Shown: one piece after another, positions 5,696-11,944 of the stretch
Position numbering within the stretch: the first letter of the stretch is position 1
How the letters are laid out: each line of letters starts with the position of its first letter
Source: Candidatus Omnitrophota bacterium
GTDB taxonomy: Bacteria > Omnitrophota > Gorgyraeia > Duberdicusellales > 4484-171
NCBI GenBank assembly: GCA_028710385.1
Contig: JAQTUC010000037.1
Span: forward strand, 1-11,944
Direction: 5' to 3'
Length of the DNA: 11,944 bases
Position numbers and translations under genes: made by a program
The notes under the pieces: model-generated
Database searches by the model: none
The model's input: only the letters and a program-made list of their open reading frames with translations
Told to the model about the DNA's origin: nothing

Positions 5696-7669
5696 ATGGA
5701 TAACAGAAGAAAATACATAAGAATTTCAACTGTTTTACCGGTTGAATTCTGCATACTTGATGCAGCCGGTAAGCATATAACGCCATGGCTGCAGGGTTTT
5801 ACCCACGACATAGGCAAGGGCGGATTGTGCCTTCTTATAAATGACCTGTGGTGGGGTTTCTGGGATAAACTTAAAACCAAAGACAGCAGGCTGCTGCTTC
5901 ATATAAACATACCGCTTAAAGCGAGGATAGTAACTGCAAACGCAAAAGTTATCTGGGCTTCCCAGGAAAAGCAAAAGGATTTCTACAGGTTTGCCATAGG
6001 GCTTCAGTTGTCTGCAAGCGAGCAGGATTTAAACAGCCTGTTTTCTTATGCGTTGTTTCATAAGTTCACCCCAATTGCTCTTAAGAGCGCCTTAGCTGCG
6101 CTTTTAATTTTTTCAACGGTATTTTTTGTGAGGGCGCACATGCTAACCGTTGAAAACAGAAGCCTGGTTAAAAACTATGTAAGCATCCTAAACCGCAGCA
6201 GCGGGCTTAAGGAATTTATAGATGAAGAAGCTGCAAAAAGCGCTTCTTTTGAAGATGCTCAAAAGAAAATAAGCGGAAAAATAAATTCACTTAACGGAAC
6301 AATCAAAGAATACGCAGCCTCTCCCGATGCTAAAAGCGGATTGATTCAGGAAAAAATAAATGCCGCCAAAAAAGAAATTGAGATTTTGCAGAAAGAAAGC
6401 AGCTTTTTAAAAACAAAACAAAAAGAATATGACGAAGCATCTTTGGGCGCGAAGCGCGAATTTAAGGACCTGGAATACACAAAATCGCGCGAAAGCTCAA
6501 AAGTAATAAAAGGAATATACTCCTGGATAAAAAACAGGCAGGACCTTTTAAGCGGCCTTGTTTTAAGCTACGAGGGCGATGAAAACCTTAAGAAAATGAG
6601 CTTTACCTATGACCAGGCGCTTGCGGCAATTGCCTTTGTTCTGTTTGATGACAAAGAGCGGGCAGAGAAAATTTTTGATTTTTATTTAAAAAAAGTGGAT
6701 AAAGGAGAAAAAATATTTAACGCATATTACACGCAGGGCGATTGCGCAGAATATGTTGCGCACAGCGGGCCAAATGCCTGGATTGGTATGGCAGTTTTAG
6801 ACTATTACAAAGAAACCGGAAATAAAAAATACCTGCCTATTGCGGAGGAGGTTTCTGATTTTCTTTTTGAAATGATGGATAGCGAAGGAGGCATTAAAGG
6901 GGGCCCGACTGTTGAATGGTATTCTACGGAACACAATCTTGACGCTTACGCATTTTTTAAATCCTTTTACGAGGTAACGAAAAATGAAAAATACCTAAAG
7001 GCCGCCGAAAAGATAAAAAGCTGGATTTTTAAATATGCATATACAAGCTACGGCCCGCCTGTTAACAGGGGCAAGGGCGATTCAACCATAGCAACCGATA
7101 CGTATGCCTGGTCTGTTACAGCTTTCGGGGCGGAAGAGCTTTTATTTTTAAATATGAACCCGGAAAACATACTTGATTTTGCCGTTGATAATTGTTCTGT
7201 TACGGCTAACTTTAAGCGCAAAGAAAGAGAAATATGCGTTAAGGGGTTTGATTTCGCAAAATACAGAAACGTTGCGCGCGGAGGAGTGGTGTCCTGCGAA
7301 TGGACAGCGCAAATGGTGCTTTCGTTTGAAATAATGGCTGATTATTACAGCCGGAAAGACGCCGCAAAATCAAAAGAATATTTAAACAAATCTGTTTTTT
7401 ATTCCAACGAACTGCAGAAAATGCTTATTACTTCCCCTTCTAAAATAGGGATAGAAGACCCCTGTCTTCCTTACGCATCAAGCGCGGATGTTGACACCGG
7501 GCATGGCTGGCGCACTCCAAACGGAGACCGCACAGGTTCGCTTTCTTCTTCTGCCTATTTTCTTATTGCGTATTTAGGGTATAATCCTTTGAAAGGAGAA
7601 TACCTTAATTTGTCATTAAAAAAAATATATGAAACAGAACCAGATAAATTTGCTTCAAAAACTAATTAA
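5696..7669 (+). CDS. PilZ domain, membrane helix, coiled coil and alpha-helical toroid fusion protein
   Basis: The protein has 657 residues in four parts. Residues 1-115 are a PilZ domain, which binds cyclic di-GMP in other proteins: the RxxxR motif is Arg5/Arg9 in RRKYIR, and the second motif is Asp38 to Gly43 in HDIGKGG, with Gly where Ser is usual. Residues about 125-146 form one membrane helix. Residues about 175-265 are a charged coiled coil. Residues about 300-630 have paired helices and aromatic-rich loops (TYDQALAAIAF, AYYTQGDCAEYVAHSGPNAWIGMAVLDYY, TVEWYSTEHNLDAYAFF) that resemble six-hairpin glycosidase-like folds. The likely topology puts PilZ in the cytoplasm and the toroid in the periplasm. 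An in-frame TGA at 5690-5692 limits the start to ATG 5696, although no Shine-Dalgarno sequence is seen. The enzymatic role of the toroid is unproven. The 3' end overlaps the next gene by 41 bases. Confidence 0.82.
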   Translation: MDNRRKYIRISTVLPVEFCILDAAGKHITPWLQGFTHDIGKGGLCLLINDLWWGFWDKLKTKDSRLLLHINIPLKARIVTANAKVIWASQEKQKDFYRFAIGLQLSASEQDLNSLFSYALFHKFTPIALKSALAALLIFSTVFFVRAHMLTVENRSLVKNYVSILNRSSGLKEFIDEEAAKSASFEDAQKKISGKINSLNGTIKEYAASPDAKSGLIQEKINAAKKEIEILQKESSFLKTKQKEYDEASLGAKREFKDLEYTKSRESSKVIKGIYSWIKNRQDLLSGLVLSYEGDENLKKMSFTYDQALAAIAFVLFDDKERAEKIFDFYLKKVDKGEKIFNAYYTQGDCAEYVAHSGPNAWIGMAVLDYYKETGNKKYLPIAEEVSDFLFEMMDSEGGIKGGPTVEWYSTEHNLDAYAFFKSFYEVTKNEKYLKAAEKIKSWIFKYAYTSYGPPVNRGKGDSTIATDTYAWSVTAFGAEELLFLNMNPENILDFAVDNCSVTANFKRKEREICVKGFDFAKYRNVARGGVVSCEWTAQMVLSFEIMADYYSRKDAAKSKEYLNKSVFYSNELQKMLITSPSKIGIEDPCLPYASSADVDTGHGWRTPNGDRTGSLSSSAYFLIAYLGYNPLKGEYLNLSLKKIYETEPDKFASKTN

Positions 7670-8759
7670 GATAGATTCGCAAAATCCCCCCGGCAATGAA
7701 CGTGAAATAATTTATTTCATCAGGGATTATCTTAAAAATCTTGGCGTTAGTTCTAAGATCTACGAATTTAAAAAAAACAGGCTTAATTTAGTCTGTAAGC
7801 TTCTATCAAAAAACTCAAGAAAATCGCTTTTATTCAGCCCGCACGTTGATACTGTTCCTGCAACAGGAAAATGGAAATATGAACCGCTTTCCGGACGAAT
7901 ATATAAAGGAAGAATTTACGGAAGAGGAGCCACAGACTGCAAGGTTAACGTGGCAGCATCGCTTTATCTTATAAAAACATTAAAAGAGCAGAAAATAACC
8001 CTTAGAAATCTGGATTTGATTTTTGCATTTACGGGAGATGAAGAAACCGGAAGCCACAACGGCATAATCCCGCTGGCTAAATATTTAAAAGGCACCGATT
8101 ACGCGGCTGTGCTGGACAGCGATGAATTTGATATTATTGTCGCGCAGAAAGGTATGCTGCATTTACGAATTGAGCTTACAGGCAGGGAAGCGCATGGGGC
8201 ATATCCCGAAAAGGGAATAAACGCTGTTGAGAAAGGGGTGTTTATATTAAATGAAATTTTAACAAAGAAGTTTCCTTTTACCCCGCATGCTCTGCTTAAA
8301 AAGCCAACCATAAATATAGGCAGGTTTACCGGAGGGGATAAGGTTAATATTGTTGCCGGATACGCATTCTTTGACATAGATATAAGATACCTTCCTTCAA
8401 TGAATGAAAAAGAAATTATAAAAAGCATAGAGCGGATAATAAAAAAACAGAAAATAAAATATAAAATAAAAATATTAGCCAATCAGGCTCCGCTTGAGGT
8501 GGATAAAAATATGCCGGCGGTTGGAATATTGCGAAGCACTCTTAAAAGGAACGGTATAAAAAGCAAATTAAGCCCCAGCTTTGGCGCTACAGTGATAACC
8601 TTTCTTAAAGATGTTGGCATTGACTCTTTTTCTTTCGGCTTTGGCTCAAAAGGAAACGCCCACGTAAAGAATGAATCTGTTAAAATAGAAAATCTTAATA
8701 AAGGTATAAAAGTCCTGGTAGAATACGTTAAAGCTATGGATGATTATTTTGCAATATAG
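7629..8759 (+). CDS. M20 family metallopeptidase (ArgE/DapE/CPG2-like)
   Basis: The 376-residue protein is a cytoplasmic two-zinc amidohydrolase of the M20 family, whose members remove acyl groups or cleave small peptides. Visible residues are His72 and the activating Asp74 in HVDTVP, bridging Asp103 in GRGATDCK, the catalytic pair Glu138-Glu139 in GDEETGS, an acidic ligand in LDSDEF (163-166), and the last zinc His345 in NAHVKNES. His189 in GREAHGAYP lies in the lid/dimerisation domain. The metal centre looks intact. DCKV replaces the more usual DxKG. The substrate cannot be told apart among acetylornithine, succinyl-diaminopimelate and dipeptides. ATG 7629 lies inside the end of the PilZ-toroid gene (41-base overlap) with no close Shine-Dalgarno sequence, suggesting coupled translation. 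The N terminus LLQKLIKIDSQNPPG fits the family. Confidence 0.9.
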   Translation: MKQNQINLLQKLIKIDSQNPPGNEREIIYFIRDYLKNLGVSSKIYEFKKNRLNLVCKLLSKNSRKSLLFSPHVDTVPATGKWKYEPLSGRIYKGRIYGRGATDCKVNVAASLYLIKTLKEQKITLRNLDLIFAFTGDEETGSHNGIIPLAKYLKGTDYAAVLDSDEFDIIVAQKGMLHLRIELTGREAHGAYPEKGINAVEKGVFILNEILTKKFPFTPHALLKKPTINIGRFTGGDKVNIVAGYAFFDIDIRYLPSMNEKEIIKSIERIIKKQKIKYKIKILANQAPLEVDKNMPAVGILRSTLKRNGIKSKLSPSFGATVITFLKDVGIDSFSFGFGSKGNAHVKNESVKIENLNKGIKVLVEYVKAMDDYFAI

Positions 8760-8765
8760 ATAAAA

Positions 8766-9869
8766 ATGAGCGAAGAGAATTTTAAATCAGGTTTTGTAGC
8801 GATACTCGGCCGGCCTAATGTCGGTAAATCAACGATGCTTAATGCTTTGTTAAAAACAAAAATAAGCATTGTTTCGCCAATTCCACAGACAACCCGCCAC
8901 CAGATAAAAGGTATCCTTAACTTAAAAGACGCGCAAATAGTTTTTGTGGATACCCCGGGAATACATTCATTTAAAGATAATCTCGCAGCGCAGCTAAACA
9001 CAATAGCCAAGCAGTCAGTTGAAGGCTGTGACCTTATTTTATACGTTGTTGATATCTCACGAAGCCTGGGTAAAGAAGAACTGGAAATAATGAATTTCCT
9101 TATCCGCCAGAACATAAAAACCATAATGGTGCTCAATAAACTTGATTTAGGGACCCAGGTTTTAAACGAATATGTTGATTGCTGGCGGCGCATAGGAGAA
9201 TCCGCGAAAATTAAAAATGACCCTCTGATTTATTATCTTCCTATTTCTGCAAGGATGAATAAAAATATAGAGGTGCTGCGCGATGTAATTGTGGAAAATC
9301 TGCCTAACCAGGTTCCTTTTTATGATGATAAAACCTTAACTGATTTTCCGCTAAAATTCCGCATAGCTGACATAGTAAGAGAAAAATTATTCGCGGTGTT
9401 AACGAAAGAGCTTCCGCACTCTCTGGCTGTTGAAGTTGAAAAGGTTAAGGATATGCCGCAGGGAGGAAAAATTGAAGAGGCAGAAGATGAAACTACCGAG
9501 GAAAAAATAGAAGAAGAAACCGCGGAAGAAGCCGAAGGCGAAGATTTTGAAGATGTTGAAGAGCTTGAAGAAGAAACAGAGAGCGAAGTATATGAAAGCC
9601 CCTTGCTTTCCTCATCAAGCGTGCCCGAAGACCTTCCCAAAACCGGATTCCTTTATGTGAAAGTAAATATCTATGTAAACCGGCCTTCCCAGAAAAGAAT
9701 TGTAATAGGTACGGGCGGAAAGCTTATGAAAGAAGTAGGAAAGCTTGCGCGCGAAGAGATAGAGGCAATTTTCGGAAAGCGAGTTTTTCTGGATATCTGG
9801 GTATCTGTATTAAAAGACTGGCAGAACAAACCAAGAATACTTCAGGAACTCGGCTATTGGCTTACCTAG
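8766..9869 (+). CDS. era: GTPase Era with an acidic insertion in the KH domain
   Basis: Era is an essential GTPase that binds the 3' end of 16S rRNA during 30S subunit assembly. All G motifs are present: GRPNVGKS (15-22), the switch I Thr in QTTRH (41-45), DTPG (62-65), NKLD (124-127) and SAR (161-163). The C-terminal KH domain has VIGTGGKLMKEVG with the RNA-binding GxxG at 315-318, then FLDIWVSVLKDW. At 367 residues it is about 65 longer than the usual 300. The excess is an acidic, low-complexity stretch at about 231-293, with 27 Asp/Glu among 63 residues. It lies between HSLAVEVEKV and FLYVKVNIYV, two strands that are joined by a short loop in E. coli Era. Both flanks are intact, so the protein should remain functional. 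ATG 8766 gives the normal N terminus; no Shine-Dalgarno sequence is seen, and the upstream stop is six bases away. Confidence 0.95.
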   Translation: MSEENFKSGFVAILGRPNVGKSTMLNALLKTKISIVSPIPQTTRHQIKGILNLKDAQIVFVDTPGIHSFKDNLAAQLNTIAKQSVEGCDLILYVVDISRSLGKEELEIMNFLIRQNIKTIMVLNKLDLGTQVLNEYVDCWRRIGESAKIKNDPLIYYLPISARMNKNIEVLRDVIVENLPNQVPFYDDKTLTDFPLKFRIADIVREKLFAVLTKELPHSLAVEVEKVKDMPQGGKIEEAEDETTEEKIEEETAEEAEGEDFEDVEELEEETESEVYESPLLSSSSVPEDLPKTGFLYVKVNIYVNRPSQKRIVIGTGGKLMKEVGKLAREEIEAIFGKRVFLDIWVSVLKDWQNKPRILQELGYWLT

Positions 9870-9875
9870 AGAAGG
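9870..9875 (+). promoter_or_regulatory. Ribosome binding site of the nitroreductase gene
   Basis: AGAAGG directly follows the Era stop codon and sits seven bases before ATG 9883. It gives the short gene an independent start signal. Confidence 0.6.
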
Positions 9876-9882
9876 TTAATTT

Positions 9883-10377
9883 ATGAACGTATTGAATTTG
9901 ATTGTATCCCGCCGCTCAATCAGGAAATTCAAAAAAGCAGCAATTGCGCCAAAAATTCTGGAAAATATCCTTGAAGCAGGCAGGTGGGCGCCATCAGGTC
10001 TTAATAACCAGCCATGGCGGTTTATGGTTCTTTCCGGTAAGGGAAAAGACATACTGACTAAATTTACGCATTATAGTTATGTAATAAAAGGCGCGGATAA
10101 AATTATTCTGGTTTTTCTGGATAAAAAATCTTCCTATAATCTTGAAAAAGACCTTATGGCAATAGGCGCCTGCATACAGAATATGCTTTTATACATTCAT
10201 TCTCAAAAATTAGGCGCTTGCTGGCTGGGCGAGATATTAAATCAGCGCGCGGAAATAAAAAAAGTACTTAAGTTTTCAAAAACTTTAGAGCTTAAAGCGG
10301 TTCTAGCTATAGGCGAGCCATTTAGTCAGCCCAAAAAAGGGAAAAGAAAGAAACTGGAGAGATTAGTTGTAAATTAG
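9883..10377 (+). CDS. Nitroreductase family flavoprotein
   Basis: The 164-residue protein is a compact nitroreductase-like FMN enzyme. SRRSIRKF at 9-16 supplies the Arg and Ser residues that hold the FMN phosphate. APSGLNNQPWRF at 36-47 is the classic second motif. AIGACIQNMLLYIHSQKLGACWLGE at about 93-117 is the third, lining the flavin at the dimer interface. Members are homodimers that use NAD(P)H to reduce nitro groups, quinones or other electron acceptors, and some have specialised roles; the physiological substrate is not evident here. The length is at the short end of the family. The tail is very basic (KKGKRKKLER). The gene follows era by 13 bases. The second heptamer element begins at the last base of its TAG stop. 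Confidence 0.9.
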   Translation: MNVLNLIVSRRSIRKFKKAAIAPKILENILEAGRWAPSGLNNQPWRFMVLSGKGKDILTKFTHYSYVIKGADKIILVFLDKKSSYNLEKDLMAIGACIQNMLLYIHSQKLGACWLGEILNQRAEIKKVLKFSKTLELKAVLAIGEPFSQPKKGKRKKLERLVVN

Positions 10378-10444
10378 TATCACATAGCAGGTAGCACGTA
10401 TCACGTCTTTAAAACGTGTCACTTGATACGTGTAACGTGTGACG
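10377..10444. repeat. Palindromic heptamer-repeat element, copy 2
   Basis: This is the same 68-bp layout as copy 1: one G, left units at 10378, 10385, 10392 and 10399, a TCTTTAAAA spacer (10406-10414), right units at 10415, 10422, 10429 and 10436, and a final CG. Most differences from copy 1 lie in the left arm. The last 21 bases (10424-10444), three heptamers, are identical to copy 1. The element starts on the G of the nitroreductase TAG and ends eight bases before the ATG of the methyltransferase gene. Confidence 0.85.
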
Positions 10445-10452
10445 AGAAAGCG

Positions 10453-11604
10453 ATGAATACTTGCAAACATTTTGGCTCTTGCGGAGGGTGCAGCTTCCAG
10501 GATATAGATTATCCTGTTCAGGCTCTTTGTAAGGAAGAAAGCATAAGGGAATTAATGTCGGTATACGGAATTAACTGCGAACTTAAGCCGATTAATTCTT
10601 TTAATGAGTGGTTTTACCGCAACAAAATGGAATTTTCATTCGGGGAGAAACAAGGCATTGCCTGCGGATTGTATAAAAAGGCAAGCCATGGCGAGCTGGT
10701 TGATATTACCGAGTGCCTTATTTTCTCAAAAGACGCGGGAACAATATTAAAAGCAATCAAAGAATTTTTTACGGCAAAAGGAAATTCAGTCCACAATAAA
10801 TTTTCGCATAAAGGTTTTTTAAGGAACCTGATTATACGCGAAACTAAATTTACAAACGAGCTTATGTTCGGCCTGGTTACAACAAGCAGCGAAAACTTAA
10901 GCAAAGAAGAATTTGTAAATATGCTTAAAGGGCTTAGTTTAAGCTCAAATCTTAAATCAATTTACCATATTGTTAATGATTCTCTTTCTGACGCTGTTGT
11001 ATTTGAAAAAAAAGAGCTGCTTTTTGGCGAGCCTTTCATAGAGGAGAGGCTTGATAAATTCAAATTTAAAATAGCAATTGATTCTTTTTTCCAGGTAAAC
11101 CCGATTGCGATAGAAAAGCTTTATGGAAAAATAAAACAATACGCAAACCTTAGCAAAGAAGAAAATGTTCTTGACCTTTTCTGCGGAGGAGGCTCTATAG
11201 GGATTTTCCTGTCAGAAGACGCTAAATTTGTATGGGGCGTTGAAGTTTCGCAGGCTATCGTTGATTGCGCCTGGCAGAACGCAAAGGAAAATAACATTGA
11301 GAATATTTCTTTTTTTACCGCTGACGCAAGGGCTTTTTTAAATACCCAGGGCGCATTTTACAAGGGCATAGATGTTTTGATAATTAATCCGCCGCGATCA
11401 GGTTTATCCGGTAAAATAATAAGAGCTATTTTAAGATTGTCCCCAAAAACAATATTTTATTCTTCCTGTAACCCGGATACGCTTTTCTCAAACCTTAAAG
11501 ACTTATCAGTTGCTTATAAACCGGAATTTATAGAACCGTTTGATTTCTTTCCGCAAACCCCGCATTTGGAAACGCTTGTATTGCTTAAAAAATCGGTAAG
11601 TTAA
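10453..11604 (+). CDS. RlmD/TrmA-type 23S rRNA (or tRNA) m5U methyltransferase
   Basis: The enzyme uses S-adenosylmethionine to methylate C5 of a uridine in RNA. Numbered from ATG 10453 (383 residues), Cys4, Cys10 and Cys13 in CKHFGSCGGC with Cys88 in ITECLIF form the expected [4Fe-4S] site of RlmD-like enzymes. FFQVNP (212-217) contacts the substrate region. LDLFCGGGSIG (240-250) is SAM motif I. INPPRSG (311-317) follows, Cys339 in YSSCNPDT is the nucleophile, and Glu373 in HLETL is the likely base. The N-terminal TRAM domain found in E. coli RlmD is absent. A longer frame opens at TTG 10423, but that codon lies inside the heptamer element. ATG 10453, preceded by a weak GAGAAAG, gives the family-like N terminus and is preferred. 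The exact RNA target is not resolved. Confidence 0.9.
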   Translation: MNTCKHFGSCGGCSFQDIDYPVQALCKEESIRELMSVYGINCELKPINSFNEWFYRNKMEFSFGEKQGIACGLYKKASHGELVDITECLIFSKDAGTILKAIKEFFTAKGNSVHNKFSHKGFLRNLIIRETKFTNELMFGLVTTSSENLSKEEFVNMLKGLSLSSNLKSIYHIVNDSLSDAVVFEKKELLFGEPFIEERLDKFKFKIAIDSFFQVNPIAIEKLYGKIKQYANLSKEENVLDLFCGGGSIGIFLSEDAKFVWGVEVSQAIVDCAWQNAKENNIENISFFTADARAFLNTQGAFYKGIDVLIINPPRSGLSGKIIRAILRLSPKTIFYSSCNPDTLFSNLKDLSVAYKPEFIEPFDFFPQTPHLETLVLLKKSVS

Positions 11605-11671
11605 AATATTTAAGCTGGCATTAGGTTAAGCTATTGCAAATTGCCGTTTTCGCGGTAACATAATTCCTATT
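11605..11671. other. Intergenic gap without a clear signal
   Basis: This 67-base gap holds a weak hairpin (TTGCCG at 11641 against CGGTAA at 11653, one G-T wobble) with no T-run after it, so it is not a convincing terminator. TTAAGCT occurs twice (11610 and 11626). I see no promoter I would defend. Confidence 0.4.
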
Positions 11672-11944
11672 ATGCAGGTAAACAATTTTTGCGTTGCGGG
11701 ATTTTCAGTGACAAGTTTAAAAAAAGAGCTGATTTGCCCTTTTAGCACTTCTTTAGGCGAGCATAAAAGTTTGGAAAATATTTTATTTACGCTTAAGCTT
11801 GGAAACGGCATAGAAGGATACGGCGAAGCAGGCATCGCAACGCACATTACCGGAGAAACAATAGAGGAAACTTCCAAAAATCTTAAAACCGCGGGCAATT
11901 GCCTGACAGGAGAAGATATCTGCGATTATCTTTTGCTTTCCGCG
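11672..11944 (+). CDS. Probable dipeptide epimerase, enolase superfamily (3' truncated by window edge)
   Basis: 91 codons run from ATG 11672 to the window end without a stop. The visible part is the N-terminal capping domain of the mandelate racemase/muconate lactonizing group. ELICPFSTSLGEHKSLENILFTLKLGNGIEGYGEA shows the conserved hydrophobic-Pro-Phe, the N-I/V-strand segment and GYGEA, and IATHITGETIEET is typical of L-Ala-D/L-Glu epimerases. Those enzymes invert one residue of dipeptides, including ones released from peptidoglycan. The catalytic Lys and metal-binding acidic residues lie beyond the edge, so the specific activity cannot be confirmed. ATG 11672 has no Shine-Dalgarno sequence; the frame stays open upstream to a TAA at 11627-11629, so another start codon is possible. 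It follows the methyltransferase gene by 67 bases. Confidence 0.75.
   Translation, partial: MQVNNFCVAGFSVTSLKKELICPFSTSLGEHKSLENILFTLKLGNGIEGYGEAGIATHITGETIEETSKNLKTAGNCLTGEDICDYLLLSA

Noticed and set aside
9320..9640. Serine-rich open frame on the minus strand opposite era
   Set aside because: It is the complement of the GAA/GAG-rich acidic insertion of Era, and its serine runs are an artefact of that composition.
11610..11632. Direct repeat TTAAGCT as an operator
   Set aside because: It is short and close to common codon pairs of this AT-rich DNA; two copies 16 bases apart are not convincing.
11641..11658. Terminator hairpin after the methyltransferase gene
   Set aside because: The stem is only about six pairs with a wobble and there is no T-run downstream.
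11626..11898. Minus-strand open frame at the window end
   Set aside because: It lies antisense to the epimerase-like coding region, whose motifs are recognisable, and shows no recognisable family motif.

Overview
The window is a densely packed, single-strand stretch of bacterial chromosome. Every gene I can support is on the + strand, most gaps are under 110 bases, and the DNA is AT-rich with many A-runs. The gene content suggests an uncultured anaerobic Gram-negative lineage, possibly Omnitrophota or Elusimicrobiota: HypD for [NiFe]-hydrogenase maturation, an Lrp-type regulator, a lipoprotein with TPR and transglutaminase-like domains, and a PilZ membrane protein. The lineage is an inference from style and content; no rRNA or other marker is present to settle it.

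Layout. Bases 1-672 hold the 3' part of hypD. Bases 730-2733 hold an Lrp/AsnC regulator, a PLP-dependent class I/II aminotransferase and a small DUF1805 (YunC-like) protein, plausibly one amino-acid-responsive module. Bases 2774-5586 hold a large lipoprotein (TPR, DUF3857-like region, transglutaminase core) and a small TPR protein. Bases 5696-8759 hold a three-part PilZ/membrane/alpha-helical-toroid protein whose end overlaps an M20 metallopeptidase. Bases 8766-11604 hold the GTPase Era with an unusual acidic insertion, a nitroreductase, and an RlmD/TrmA-type m5U RNA methyltransferase with its Fe-S cluster cysteines. The window ends inside a probable dipeptide epimerase of the enolase superfamily (11672 onward).

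The most unusual structure lies between genes. Two 68-bp elements, at 1213-1280 and 10377-10444, are 55/68 identical by hand alignment. Each is built from eight 7-bp units pointing inward on a 9-bp AT spacer: four TNNCACG units on the left and four complementary CGTGNNA units on the right. Each starts at a stop codon and ends 7-8 bases before the next start codon. A third, looser element at 5111-5177 has the same heptad architecture with a different core (CAG on the left, CTG on the right) and supplies the last codons of the lipoprotein gene. These look like a dispersed family of palindromic heptamer-repeat elements that settle at gene ends.

I see no tRNA, rRNA, CRISPR array, transposase or convincing rho-independent terminator. 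Promoter calls are limited to two candidates, upstream of the Lrp gene and upstream of the PilZ gene.
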